This document shows, in pieces, positions 12,149-26,029 of a stretch of 64,000 nucleotides of DNA. The stretch spans positions 3,290,001 to 3,354,000 of the forward strand of contig JBBMOA010000018.1 in the NCBI GenBank assembly GCA_037954235.1, read 5' to 3'. Position 1 is the first letter of the stretch. The number at the start of each line of letters is the position of its first letter. The notes beneath the pieces were generated by a model that saw only the letters and a list, made by a program, of their open reading frames with translations, had not been told where the DNA came from and searched no databases. Both the position numbers and the translations under genes were made by a program. This stretch comes from Aulostomus chinensis. Lineage: Eukaryota; Chordata; Actinopteri; Syngnathiformes; Aulostomidae.

Positions 12149-12824
12149 CACCCTAATTGATTGGCATAAAGAGCTGGCTCGTGGGTATTTTTGTGCTTGC
12201 AGTGACTGTTCACCCATCCTCCCTGAGAGGAAACTATTTGTGGTCTTGTTTCATCTGATTCATTTACATAATGTAGTTTTACCCTTTATTTGAGTGGCAA
12301 CATTTGGGAAGCGCTCCTTGGTAAATAAATAAAGCCCTTTAACACGTCGTGATGTCACCAAACCTGCACAGCGTCGTTCCCCTCAGACAGCAACCACGTG
12401 GAGGTTTAAACTTTACCAGGTGCGGAAAGTAATTAAAACCATGCACTGGAGGACATTACTGAGGTGAAGGGGGAAAATGAGGTGTGTTGTGCACTTGATA
12501 TGCTTTCTTCATTTATTATCTGTGCTGCTCGTCCTGCACAGGCGAGATGAGGCGGACCCCAGCTGAGACGCGGCGAGAGGCAGGTTGCACCCTGGACGGG
12601 TCAGCAGCCACAGAGCCGAGGCGTAGAGACAAGTCAGTGTCATGATAACCTCTCTAAGTCAAAGCCAGTGTCAAAAAAAAAAAGAAAGAAGAAGAAGTAG
12701 TTTCTGCGTTTGGACGGGTGATGTTGACAGGTGGTGCTGTTGCCCGTTCACTCGTCCCGTTCCTGCCAACCCCGCATCCCGGGAACGCCGTCAGGGAGGT
12801 CCTCAGATGTGGGCGCAATAACGT

Positions 12825-12985
12825 TCACTGGGACTGAAGGATGAACTGACAAGATTGTGGGGGTCAAAGGTCACTGTGGCTGTAGCTGTTGCTGGCTTCA
12901 TCTTTAGAACCCACACGTTGAAGACTACGACAAAAAAAATCTCACACTAATGTCTTGCAACACTAAAGGTCAAAGGTCAGCTTCA
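12825..12985 (+). repeat. Fragment of a dispersed teleost repeat carrying DR1 motifs
   Basis: The phrase CACTGGGACTGAAGGATGAA followed by GGTCAAAGGTCACTGTGGC is one I recall as recurring through fish genomes as part of a short interspersed element. Related but diverged wording appears at 25010-25130 and 28370-28480. Two direct repeats of AGGTCA-type half-sites spaced by one base occur at 12861-12873 and 12967-12979. Confidence 0.45.
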
Positions 12986-13061
12986 CGGGGACATCAGGAG
13001 ACTTTTCTAGCAGTACCAGTTTGATGTCGTTGTTGTTGTTTTGTTTACTCAAAGCCAGCAA

Positions 13062-13062
<1 letters not shown>

Positions 13063-13093
<31 letters not shown>
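13063..13093. repeat. (CA)n microsatellite
   Basis: About 15 uninterrupted CA units in the plcd3 upstream region. Confidence 0.9.
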
Positions 13094-13095
<2 letters not shown>

Positions 13096-13858
13096 TGAGT
13101 CTGGGTAAGTGTGAACCGTAATGGGTCATTTTGGCGTCAACGTACAAGATGGCGGTAAGTCTAGATTTGTCTGATGTGAACAGATCTATCCACAAATGTG
13201 ATGAGTTCCTCCTCCATTATAGCGCCCCCCCCCCATCAGCTGGGAAGTTCTGGCACAGGTCCAATAAGTAAAATAAACTTGCAGGTGAAAGTCAGGCGCT
13301 CACAACGAACGTAACTGAGCTGAATTTGCTGTCACAAGTGCCTGAAACGCGGCAGAATGACGTCAGGAGCTCGCCCATCAGCCGCACACCTGCCTGGTTG
13401 CTCTCAGCATAATTAATCAGTTATCCAGGTCACGTCAAAAATAGCAAGCAACCGCTTCTCACGCTCAATTAGCGCCTGATCCATCCGCGCTCACCGGTCC
13501 AGATGTAACGACGTTCCCTTTCAAAAAAACGCAGCAACGTTTGTGGCCTAAATATTTTATCACAGGAGAAAGTAGCAAAAGGTGAATATTACACGTGACT
13601 TACTGTGCGAGTGAAGCTGAATGTGTAAAGCGTGACACGTTTAGTTCAGTGGTTCTATGTGGTTCGGCAGAGGGAACTGAAAAACATCAAATGTTTCTGA
13701 CAGAACTGAATATTTGCTCCTTAAACTTTATAAGAGGCGTGTATTTGCAGGGGGAGAGGAGCGCGTAAAGTGTGCGGCTTCTTCGGAGTCATGTTACGCG
13801 CAGGAATGGAGAGCAGCGCCGGGGAGGGACTCTTTACATTTGGAGGAGGAATAACTGT

Positions 13859-13862
<4 letters not shown>

Positions 13863-13932
<70 letters not shown>
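13863..13932. repeat. (CT)35 microsatellite in plcd3 promoter or leader
   Basis: Seventy bases of perfect CT repeat end about 150 bp before the plcd3 start codon. A pyrimidine tract this near the start could lie in the 5'UTR or core promoter. Open frames through it on both strands (poly-Leu/Ser and poly-Arg/Glu) are artefacts. Confidence 0.95.
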
Positions 13933-13934
<2 letters not shown>

Positions 13935-14084
13935 TCGGGGTCTTTCTGCTCAAATCCGCGCTTGCGTAAAGGGGCACCTGCAGCCTGACTCAGACTGACG
14001 CGGCTAACGGGACAACCTCCTGTGTTCAAGTTGCAGCCTGCACGGTTGTTTTTTTTTTACTCTCTCCGGAGTTTTACCAGGACA

Positions 14085-14640
14085 ATGTTAGGCAGCGGTA
14101 AGTCACCGGCTGCCGGTCCCCGGGAGCAGAAGAGGAAGGTGGCGGAGAAGACGGCGGATCCCATCAGGAAACTCGGTGAGGAAACATTCAAACTCTGAGG
14201 CGCAGGAGAGCGGAGCGGTCGCTCCTGCGCTGATGGCACGTCACTGAAGGGCTAAATACGTAGCAGTCACTTCATAGTGAGGATATCTTTAGTGGCCCTG
14301 CTCCTCTCATGACATCCTCCAAGTGGTCTACGCGACTCTTTGACCATCTCAACACGCCTGCAGTCTCGACATTTCCACTTTTTGATGATTCTAAGTTGCT
14401 GCTCAGGGAATTCTCATACACAATTCAATGTAGTGACGCGGGACCCGTTCTGCATGAAGTTTAAGATCACATAATTACTCCCAGGATGTATCTGATTATC
14501 ATTTTCTTCTTAATTTAAATGTTAAATATGTTTGTTTATTTAATACTCCGAGTTTTAGTAAGCAAGTAACAAGGAGACTGGTTTCAACCAGCCTTCAACT
14601 GGTGTGCTGTCATCCAGCTGATCCTGACCAGCTACTGACC

Positions 14641-14692
<52 letters not shown>

Positions 14693-14868
14693 CTGTGCGC
14701 GGGTGTAGTTGAAGTGATTTTGTGTGCGTGAGTCTGCCCACATGTGTGATTCAGGCTCCTCTCCCTCCCATCCCAGCCCACACAGGCACCCTGCCCTCAT
14801 GGTCGCACCCCACCCAAAATAGACACCTGCTGGGCAGCAGAGCACCTGTCGGATGTCTGGAGATCTGG

Positions 14869-14931
<63 letters not shown>

Positions 14932-17463
14932 ATGTCTCTCTCAGTGTTATTGACCTGTTTATTCTGTATGTATCAAGATTTACATGCTGCCAGACACTTC
15001 TGGGGTTACGCTTGAATGACTGACTCACTAAAATAAGAAACAAATAATGAAAAAAAAGTTATTTATCCAATTTTAAGAATGTTATTTACTGATGATAGAG
15101 AGAGAATAAACAGTCAGGGGCCTCAGGATCAACAGTAAGCTGCTCTCAAACTTGGGGAAACGTTATTTTATTGTCTTGTGGCTACACATTTCTCACATTG
15201 TGGCTACAATTACATTCATTTGAGGCCATGCGATGTGACTCATCCCCACATCAAATCATGGCCACAAGACCAAACTCTCTCTCTTGAGAACTTTGTAGCA
15301 GCGAGAAAATGAGAAAACTTTGTTATTGTTCCCCAACTTTGATTTATTTGTAGCCACAAGATATAACTTGTTCCCATGATTTGATTAATTTGTGGGAACA
15401 AGTTCTGTATCACGGCCATGACTTTAGTGAACTGTGGAGGAGAGCTGTAATCGCGTGGCTTCATTCTGGTGAATTCGTGGCCATGAGATACAACTCGCTC
15501 CCTCAGCTTGAGAACTTGGTGGCCACAGCACAGCGAGATAACTCCTCGCGTCACTCGGATTAATCTGCGGCCACAAGGTGATAAAACTGCTTTCACGGAT
15601 TTGTTTGATTCGCGGGGAACAAGTTTTATCTTCTGGCCATAAATTAATCAAAATTTGGGGAACAAGTTGTGTCACGCAGCCAAGAATGACTTCCTCTCCC
15701 CGCCAACACTCCGGGGTTCTGTAGTTTTTGCAAATGTTCTCGTCCTCTTTGTTGCAGCTCTGCAATAATATTTGGTTAACAGCACAACACCCGAGCGTGA
15801 AACTCAGAATTATATTTGTCAGTCTTTGAAAGCATGGGGGGGGGGGGGGGGAGACAAAACAAAACAATGCAGCCGCTATCTTCACAACAAGCATCTCTCA
15901 GAATTCTTGCAAGTAATTGCTTTTTGTTCTTCGGCGGTAACTTTGCAGTGACCTGATTCTGTCCTGTAACAGATCATAAAGGTTTATTCCAGCAGACTCA
16001 AGTCTCGCTGCCGGCCGTGTTGACTGGAAGCATTTGTAATACTGCTTATTTAAGTGTTACTGATGATCAAGTGGAGCTCGCCGCACGTTTGAGTCGTTTA
16101 CAAACTAGGCTGAAGGCGGCTCAGTGGCCGTGTGTGTGTGTCGTGGTTCCAGGGGGATCCGCGCTGTTGTTTTTACTCACTGCAAAGCAGTTATGTGGTG
16201 ATTGTGGTCTGAGTGGCTGGTATTTTTGGTAATCTGCATTTGAATCTGACTGGCGCACATGGATAAATATATTCGCTGCCACAGATGTCCCTCCGGGGTG
16301 TTTGTGGATTTGATTTCAGGGAAAGTCTGAGGTTGCAGCAGTGTTGACTCTGCAGCAGTGTGACAGTGGGACACGGCAATTAGTTTCTCAGGAGAACAAT
16401 AAAGTAGCCAGCGTGAGCCCTGGATTTAAGCAAACATTGTCACTGGAGGTTTGGAGCTGCAGCTCCTGGAAGAGTTCAGACCTCTGCGGGTTTAACAGAT
16501 TTGCCTTTGGAAAAAAAAAAATCAAGATACATTAATTGTTTTGGACAAAAGAACGAATCCAAAGGTTAGCCTTTTGTGTGCAGCTCCTCATTAACATTGC
16601 TAATTGTTTTATTATCCAAAAACTTGCTGATGAAATGACACTTCTCTGTCCTCAGTGAAGAGGCCGAGACCAACAACGCGTCGGGGTTTTGATGCTGATG
16701 CTCCAACCTCATCGCGTCTTATTGAAGACGCTTAAAACCATCGTTATACATTCAGACGTCTTCTGCCTTATTACTCAGGCCAAACCTTTCAGCCTGCATG
16801 CTGCTGCTAGCTAGCTAACAGCAGCATGCAGGAAGCGGAAGAAGTGGAGAACGTTGAAGGAAATGAAGGGGCGTTTGTTTGGGACGACTGCCGATTCTGG
16901 GCCCTGACAGGCGTTTACGCCTCAGACCGGCTTCCCTCTGCGAATCAGATATTCTACCGCGGGCAAAATGTAGCGAAGAACCAAAGACATACTTCCTCTT
17001 CTTGTTTTGATTCTGTCGTCAAATTAATCTTCTTTTGAGAGGCTAAACATGCTTGAAAAGGTGTGTAATGTGGATGTTGCATGTTTAATGAGGTCACCCA
17101 TAATAGCCGAAGCGTGTAATTCCATCGATGGCGTCTGTCACGCGATGATCCGGGGCCCAGAGAGCCTTTTTTCCCATTGACTTTTATTGTGAAACTTGAA
17201 TATGATCTTTTTCTTCACAACCTGTCTGAAACGATTCACTGAACCAACGCAGTCGGTTTGTAAACTCTGCAAGAGCGGCACCGTCACTCCATCGCTTTGA
17301 GGTTAGAAGACGCAACCGGACAAATTGTCTCTGTGGAACTTGGACCCAAATATTCTTTGGACACTCGTGACTAAAAAAAATTCCACTCACCCGGCAACCT
17401 GAGGCTTGCAGCTGTCATCATAAACACACTCGGAATGTTTGAACCAAAACACAAAGTGCAGAT

Positions 17464-17533
<70 letters not shown>

Positions 17534-20500
17534 CTGTACGCCGTGGGTATGCGCTGCAGGACAGCCGTGCTAATATGCGAGAACACGTTGCTTAGCAGAA
17601 GCGTTGACTCCTGATTGGCCCGTCACTGGCTGGGATGTTGCGGTGCAACGGTTGTGAACGAGTGATGTGTCCATGATGATGGCGAGAGAGAATGTGAACG
17701 CAGCTTCGACTGGGGTGAGTTCGAAGAGGCTGCTTGGCTTTCATGTTCCACTCCGTCCCGTCCAAAACTCTTGGCAGTAAAGCTGCATTTCAGAATGACT
17801 ATTTGTCTCCGATCCTTTTTCCAGGGAATCTCTTCTCAGACCAGGTGATGCCGCTGAGAGTCTCGAGTCCAAACTGCGGTTCTTGTTTTGATGAGTTTTC
17901 CTCAGGTGGGCTTTTCTACGCCCATCGATTTTCTTGAGAGGTGGGACATGGAAGGTAATAGGAGACAGGCAGGACTGTCCTACTTGCTGGCTGAGCTGGG
18001 AAGATTTAATTGGCACTTCACCCATACAGTATCATATCAACAACACCCCAACTTCTCCATCTTGCTCACTGGCTCTTGAAACATATGTTGCGCTGAGAGA
18101 AACATGAACCAGGTCCCATGGGAAGCTGGTATGTGAGCCTGAGTTGGGAGGATTTGCACAAACACAATCTGTTACTGACCCGCTGATATGCTTATTTTGC
18201 CTCTGATATTCGCTCTCATCCCCAACGCTCCCCCGCGGCTCGCCATGTCCACGCGTCCTTGGAGAAACATTCACTGATGGGATTCAGTTCCATGTTTATT
18301 TTTTACCTCAGCACTCAATGGAAGACGCCATTTTGCATGTGCTTGCTTGTGCTTGTGCGTTCTCACGTCTGGCTGTTCTGTCTTGTAATCTGTCGTTCAG
18401 GCAAGCATATGAACCACAGACAGGTTGAGTTTTGAGTAGAAACCAACAGCCCTGAGACGACGATCCCCCCACTGAGCATCAGAATGTTCAGTTTAGACTG
18501 AACCTGTTTGATTTGAGAGACGTGTGACTGGTGTCACCTGTCATTTTGGAGGCTGAAGTTTGAACAGTACTGGATCACACTGGGAGCAGTTCCTGATGTT
18601 CCGCCACCGTAGTTCATGGGAATGGGATGGATGCGGTACGATCGCTGCAGCGCAAACTACAGCCGTGCAAACGATCGTTAAAATAAATCGGCTCCCCGCT
18701 GTTTCAGAATCAAAAGCCGTCAGTGGTTTTCATGCTTTGGCTGATCGGCGCATCAGCAGGGTTGCTAACCAGTTAGCATGCAGGCCTTTGAGCATCCGCT
18801 GAAGTGGCTGTCAACAAGATTTTCTGCGGGAGAGGATGAAAAGAAACTCAGCTCTCTTCCCCCAAGATTCACGCCCATCCCTCCCTTCACAGTCGAATAA
18901 AGAGGCTTTCAGAATCCTGCCTCTGTCCAAATGAACCCGCGGCCCACACGTGCTCTCGCACTTGTTCGACAGTCATCAGATGTGAAGCTGATGCAGGTAG
19001 GACTGCAGGAATGTGGGTGAGAATGGAGGGGCAACAGTAAAAGGTGAAGCGGTGGGTTGGGACAGGCAGTTTGGGCAGTTTAGGCAGCTCAGCGTGGCCG
19101 CTGACCTGCAGTTAATCGGGTCCTTGTGCTCTGCCAGTGGGAAAGCCTGGCATGTGGCAACAGCTTGGGAAAACAGGGCTGTCCTGGATGGAGGGCCGGT
19201 AGGGGGATCTCTTTGTGTTCGCCAGGGAGAAAGAAGCCTCTGCTGCACCCACTTTCTATCAAGAGTGTGTGTATGTGTATGTGTGTGTGTGTGTGTGTGG
19301 GGGGGGGGGCAGATTTCTATAGTGCTGTAGCTTTGGGGGCTTTTGGAGGAGCTCTGTCAGCCATTTGGCACAGTTAGTACCAGGAATTTAAGGGGGGGGG
19401 GGGGGGGGGGGACATATGCCAACTAACAGAACTGTGGAGGTGAGCAGAAGAGTCCTGAGGAGAACTTTGACAAGAGTTTGAAAAGACTTCTCTGTTGAGT
19501 TGTCATGAAAGAGAGAAAAAACAACCCTGTGGAAGCGTCTATTCATCCCAGCACGGAGGCCCCGCTGAAGGCCTTTTATGAAGAGATTCACTGTAACACA
19601 GGTTGAATCTTTTTTCCTTTTTTTTTCTTTGATACATGAATGAAAAAGCTGTGATATGATATATTTGCACCAGGAAGCTGTAGCATCCTGGGTGAAGAAC
19701 GTGCCCTCTGCCTGTTCTATATGGAAACTGCGCTGAGATTACATCTGTTATGATTTAGTGTTATATAAATAAAACTGAATTGAGTTGCAGTCCTCCACAT
19801 GCCTGAGCCGTATCATATCATCCCTGGTATGATACATCGTTACAAACCCTCTCCATGGTGCCACTGCAGGTACATTTGTACTATTAGAACATTGTTCACG
19901 CTTCGTACAGATAAAAAAAAAAAAAATTCCACGTTTTCATCTGGGGTTCCGTGATGAATCCTGAGAAATAAGTGGAATTTTTGTATCAAGTTATTAAGCG
20001 ATAAATATGTAAAAGTATACAAATCATATTCTCAAGACCACAGGGAATCAATGAAAATGCAAAACGTACTTGTTCCCTCTCGTCTTCAGACGAAATCGCT
20101 CAAAATAACAGCAGCATTGTTGTTGGTGTGCAGACCTCGGCCCTGCTGTTGTGTGTTCAGTGTCTGCAGACGTTTTAATCTTCTTCCTTTCATCCTTATT
20201 TTCTCCTCTAACATGCCTTCATTCCTTTAAGTACTCAAAACAAATAATGCCACTTGCTTTTGTCCTGGGGATACCCCCCCCCCCCAGCTCCCGTGGTTGT
20301 GTCCATGATTACATTTCCATCAACGCTAATAGCTGGGAAAGATGTAACAGAGCAGCCAGACAAGCAGTTGGGAATTTTTTCCGCACTCTAACAGTTATAA
20401 CAGCCCCCTTTTCTGTAGAATGTTGGCCTGCTGCTGTCCCAGGAGAGGAAAATACAACTGCACATTTTTAGTGATTGATTAACGCACCGCTCGTCATCCC

Positions 20501-23500
20501 TCCAAAACACACGTTGCTCCAAGGGGTTGATCAGAAGAAAATTAGCGGCTGATGCATCTTTTGGAAACTGGCGCTCTGCAGTCACGCCCCGACAGCCTCA
20601 CTGTGTTGTGTAGAAAACAGAAATTTGGGTTTTGGGTGTAAGCAGACGAGTGTTGTGTATCTGGGAGGTAAATAGACGAATACAGTCAACGAGGTGCGTT
20701 TCCAGGGAGATGTTGCTGCTCCCTGAACAGGAAAACAACAGTCCTGAAGTGGCACTTTAAGATGGAGGATGTGTCTGCGCTCTCTGTTCCCTGATTTTAT
20801 TAACCTGGCAGGAGGAGAAACCTCAGCCTACAACCACAGAACTCTTGCTGCCAGTGTAAACCAAAGATTTATGAAGGGACAGCTCTGTTTCGGGGAAAGT
20901 TCTGGACTTTCCCGAATTGTTGCAGTAGACGCGAGTTGCGACTCATCTCATTGTGACTCTCTGGTTAAACCAGGCCAATAGAATCATGCGTGGCTGCCGT
21001 TGGGAGAGAAGGAGGTAAAATAAAAGGATTATTTTGAACCAGGGGACGCGGTATCCAAGGTGCCTTGACATTGTTTTTTGAACCTTTTGTTTATCGCCTC
21101 ACATGCATGCAAAATCAGAGTTCTCGTGTTTTCCATGACATTAATTGGTCCCTCTTATTTGAGAATGTATGATTCCTCAAAACCTGTCGACACCTCGCAG
21201 GAACAGAGTGTCTCAGGAACGCCTCCAGTCAAACAGTCGACACGCTCACTGGGACTCGTCGCAAAAACAGTGTTCAAAGGTCAGAATGCAGTATTTTTAG
21301 TGGGTTTCGTCTGTGTTCCAGCTTGTCTTTCTGTCGTACAGCGTAACAGCAGTGACTTTCACCAGCTGTGACATCATGTGCAGAACCTCAACACACAACT
21401 TTGTCACAGCCTTTTATGAATTATGCAATGTTGCAGATCTTTTGTATTTGAAAAGGATTCGCCAGCCATGCTAGAAACATCATCGTGGAGAGAAGCTACC
21501 TCACCTGCTGTATGTTCCCATGGCAAACATAACGGCTGCTTGCCATTTGAACCTCCCTTTGTTGTCGTTTTGTGTTCTCCAGGGCTGCTGGACAACGAGG
21601 ACATACGTGTGATGATGCAGGGATCCAACATGGTGAAAGTTCGCTCTTCCAGGTGGCAGAAGAGCCGAAACCTGCGGCTGCTGGAGGACGGACTCACTGT
21701 GTGGTGCGAATCCACAAAAAGCTCCCGCAAGGCCAAAGCCCAGCAGACGTGTAAGAATGCATGAAACCTTGCTTTGTGGTGAGGGGGAGCGGCGAGGAGC
21801 GTCAGTGTGGGCTGGCTAGAGCCAAGTACTCCTCAAGGTGGAAAGGAGGCAAAGGACCAAAAGGAGTCGTGAGGAAAGGGAAGGGGTGTGGAGGAAAAAA
21901 GGAGAATGGAAAGTGAGAATGCTCATGAATAAGAATTGGTCATCTACAATGAAAGGTTTTCATGTGGCGAGGAGGAAATTTAATATCAGATTAGGAGAAA
22001 GGGGGGCTTTGCCTGAAGGGGGACCAGTGTGAAAACAGACCTGCGGGCCTGCAGCAGTCTAGCAGAATAGGATGTGAGTCAGGGATCTCATTCAGCAGCT
22101 CATTGTTCGGAGTTTTTGAGCTGTTTTAATCTCATTCCCTCTCCTCTGCCTCCCTCCATTAAAGGGATTGCTTGTTTTCCTACCAGGGAAATAAATAGAG
22201 CGGCTAAGTACGATCACGTGAAACCCGCATCCCAAGTTATAAAACAAACTCGTGAGGTGTCGGGTCGGGTTTTCTGGCTCATTTTGCCAAACTGACGTGA
22301 GAAATATGGATCAAAAGCCGAGGCTGCTGTGAGCTCACTAATGGCACCGCATTCCACAATGCACAGACAGTAAACTACAGATGTTACGTGTGATCGTGCT
22401 TGACTGGGAAAATCATCCCGGCTGGGTAACATAGCATGATGTATACCCCCAGGCAGGCCACTCCCCCACCAGGAAAATCCTGCATTCCGGTGAATTTTAC
22501 CATAAATCCTAAACTAATGAGCCAACAACTGCTGGACTGGGTCCTGTTATAATACGGCACCACCATAACCACGCTTCTGTTCAGGAAGCAGACCAAGAGC
22601 ACCGATTTTCATTTTACTGATACCCTCCTTAACAAAAGACAAATCAGTAGTTTCACCAACCCAAGAATGTAACAGTGAACAGAAGTCAACCAGTATCCAC
22701 ACGCCGCAGGGTGGACAATATTCAGTATTTCAACATTCAGAGGAAAACAGTTCTCCGGATTGTTCCGGTCGTAAGTCTTCGATTTGGGAGTGACAAACCT
22801 GCTCCGTTCACCAAAGCCTGTCGTCTTCATCCTGTCACGCTTTCTGAAAAGGAAAAGGGAACATTGGTGATGAAGACTGGGTTGCTAGGCGGGGGGAAGG
22901 TGGTGGTGCTCCGGCTTGTGAGGGTCTTGCTGAATAAGTTAAAAAAAACAAACAAACAAAAAAAAAACATCTTTAATGGCCTTCAAACGTCTCAGTTGAA
23001 CCTGAAAGGTGTTGTAGTCCAGACAGGTCTTCATCTGCGCCTCCCCCGAATGATCGGCCAGCACTCCTCAAACCCTTCAGTGTGCTTTCCAATGTTCCAA
23101 AGGAACGTTCATCGGTGCGTGTGAGCACGATTGAACGTCTGAATCAGCCCAGAACCTGTGAGCTGACGGCAGGTGATTTGCTGCCCTCGTGACTCCTTGC
23201 GTCTTCCCTTTTCCTTGGGCTGAGAAGTTGTTCTTCCCACTTCAATGTGCTTTCAACTTCTAAACTGGAAACAAACATGGATGCCAGAGAGAGGATGAGT
23301 GATGGGACTGACAGATGGGGTGAGACAGGAGATAAAATCATCCAATTTAGAATGTCTGCATGCTGAAAAGGAGGACGTGAGAGGTGGACATGCAGCTCAG
23401 CAAGCACAAAGTTTATCAGCGAAGGCAGATTTTTGTCGTCCTGCTCAGGTATCAGGATCCCATCCATGTCCCTCTGCCAGGGCTCGGACAGGTCCTCTGG

Positions 23501-25962
23501 AACTGTTGTAAACATCAGAGCTCAGGGTTGAAAACAGGATGTTTAAAAAAAAAAAGTGAAAGGAAATTTGGACCGTTCCCATTTCCACTTGGGAGGGTGG
23601 AGTTGGTCCCTGTTGTTGGAGTTATGCTCTCCACCTGAACGACCAGAGCGTCTCTCAGCTGTGAGTGGTGGCAGTCAGGCCTCTGCCGCCATGACAGTTA
23701 CCCTGTCAGTGCTTGCTATCGGGTTATGTCAACAGCGGGGGACTAAATCAGAGCTCAAGTGCTGGCAGGAATAACAAATGGAACACTTGGCTGACACGTC
23801 TGAGCTATTTTACCTGCTCCACGTTTGCTTATTCACACAGCAAATATCTGGAGACGTGAACACACAAGGAGGCGAGTTCAGAGTCTGGAATTGAAGGAAT
23901 TTGTTGCACGAGTTGGCAAAGATTGAAAGGTGTCAGCTGACATGCAGCAGGCAGCTGTGTTGAACTTTTCTACTTCTTCCTTGACCTCTAGCGCTGTGCC
24001 GTCTGTCATGCTAGCTGCCTGTAGGCCCACGGAGCGGTTGGCTGGGCAGGTTTGAGGGGCAGCCGGTGGTGAAGGCCGTCGTGATTGTGACGCCGCCGCT
24101 GCCGCCGCATCAGAAATAACCAGAGCTGCAGTGTGACACGGCTTCTAATGATGACAATAAGCAGGGTGACAGCAGAGTGACCACTTCTGCAAACAGATAC
24201 TGATGTTGCCACACTGGCAGACGGCTGAAAGACCCTCTGTTTGTGTGAGTGCTCATGTGTGTGCGTGCTCTGGGTGGGGGGTTGGCTCGGTTCCTGTTTT
24301 CCTATAGTTTCAGGCGCCTCTCCAGGTCCAGAGTGATTTGAAGCCTGCAGTTCGGTGCGAGACCTCGTGCTCAAAAGCACCTGGCAACACATACAACACT
24401 CAACGCTCCTGCTGACACACTCCACACACACATACACACATACATGTCACTTCTGCCATGTCTCCGGGATAACCACCAAGAAGGAATGTGGCGTTCTTTT
24501 GAGGGGGGTGGACAGCGGAGGCTTTATGACCTCAGGGAGGAGAATGAGGCTTTTGTCAGGACAGACACTTCTCACTGCCTGACTGATGAACATCACTCTG
24601 AAGGCATCCCAGCGCAGGAACACAGGCTCCTCCAACCATGCAGTGGTGGCGTGCGGGTCAGCAAGCAGCCAGCGTGTTTGTGTTTGTGTGTAACCCTGTC
24701 AGGACCCACACTCTCCAGACCCCTGCAACCATGAGACCACATGATGCTGGAAATCTCAGTCTTTCGACCTCAGTGACACCTCACGATACTCTGTTTTAAC
24801 AGAGACGGACACTTCTTTTGCAAATGACAAAAATCACAAATCGTGCAACGTTTCACGGGAAGCGTTACCTGTAAATGAAGTGTGCAAATGAGCATCCCGC
24901 ACCATTTCAATCCAGGTGTTAAAAACATGAACAGATGCAAGTTCATGCATTTACTGTTTTTATTTCCTCTAATCCGTAATACAGCTCATTTTTGTGCAGC
25001 TGTAGCTCCAGAGGTGTTGTGTTGTAGCCGTTATCTCTGGAACGCCTCCAGGGAATCCCTCAAAATTTTGCTCAAACGTCCACTGGGACTTCAGGATAAA
25101 TCGCAGAGTTTTCGCTGGTCACTGTCACGTCACATGAATGCAGTGTCTTGTTTCTAGTATTTTGCAATTACATTACTTTGTCAGTCCGCTTCAGGGAATG
25201 CATAACTCTCCAAAACGCCTAAGCACTTTCTAAAAATATCACTTTGACCAAAAAAACGTGTTTTGACCTTGATATGTAGATTCGATCTGCAGCCAAACTG
25301 TTTACAGCAGAAATTCTGAACCGCTTGTCTCATTTCCGTTTTCTGTCCTTTCCCAGTCGCAGTGACGGAGGTGGAGTGTGTGCGTGAAGGTTGTCAGTCT
25401 GAGGCACTGAGGCGGCTCTCTGGGTCGGTGCCTGACAACCGCTGCTTCACGGTGGTCTTCAGGGGGGCGAGGAAGAGCCTGGACCTGCTGTGCCCCTGCG
25501 AGGATGAAGCTCAGCGCTGGGTTCGAGGGCTGCGTACATTAAAGGAACGTGTGGCAAACATGACTCAGAAGGAAAAACTGGACCAATATCCTGCCCAGAT
25601 TTCAATATGCTGGAATAATTATAGTTTAGCTGAGACGGTATCGCTATGGTGACTGCCTCTCGTGTGCCATCACACGTCCGCAACATAGCGAATGTGAGCA
25701 GTAATGACTTGATAAAAAGGCCCTCTCTAAATATAGTCTGACTATGGCTGTTAAATACAATCCCTCTTGGCTGCAGGGTGATATCAGTGTATAGTGCAGG
25801 TAGTGTGTGACAACAAGATAATTACTTAATCGTTTTCTCTCAGTAGTTTTCTATAAAGCGTATAAAGCCCTCGTTTATTCTACCTGTTATCCCGTAATTT
25901 CCCTGTCATGTTTGATACAGCATACAGTCAGTTGCCTTGGAGATGTTTGTCTTAAATGGTAG

Positions 25963-26029
<67 letters not shown>

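Larger units (their letters stand above)
9600..13860. other. Intergenic region between hexim and plcd3 promoters
   Basis: About 4.3 kb with no coding exon recognised. It is AT-rich with repeated GCTAGCTA-type words near 10290-10320, 10500 and 10670. Also present: a (GT)n at 11833-11859, a CTCF-like motif at 12130-12148, a dispersed-repeat fragment at 12825-12985 and a (CA)n at 13063-13093. An ORF at 11661-12038 on the minus strand runs through the microsatellite and is not a gene. Confidence 0.6.
14176..21582 (+). other. plcd3: plcd3 intron 1 (7.4 kb)
   Basis: The largest intron of the window. It holds TG microsatellites at 14645-14690, 14873-14930, 17466-17530 and 19265-19299, poly-G runs at 15836-15851, 19299-19309 and 19392-19411, a degenerate tandem repeat at 15120-15690, and a 40-bp near-palindrome at 16793-16832. 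The words TTCCCATTGACTTTTATTGTG near 17170 recall common fish interspersed repeats. No coding exon is recognised; the longer ORFs run through microsatellites. Confidence 0.7.

Noticed and set aside
14555..15043. 162-codon minus-strand open frame
   Set aside because: It is made of two (CA)n arrays read as poly-His/Thr with unrelated spacer; no family resemblance.
25357..25652. Exon 3 of plcd3 continuing to the stop after SICWNN
   Set aside because: Reading past 25585 leaves the conserved LDHW segment; the AT-AC intron explains the junction.
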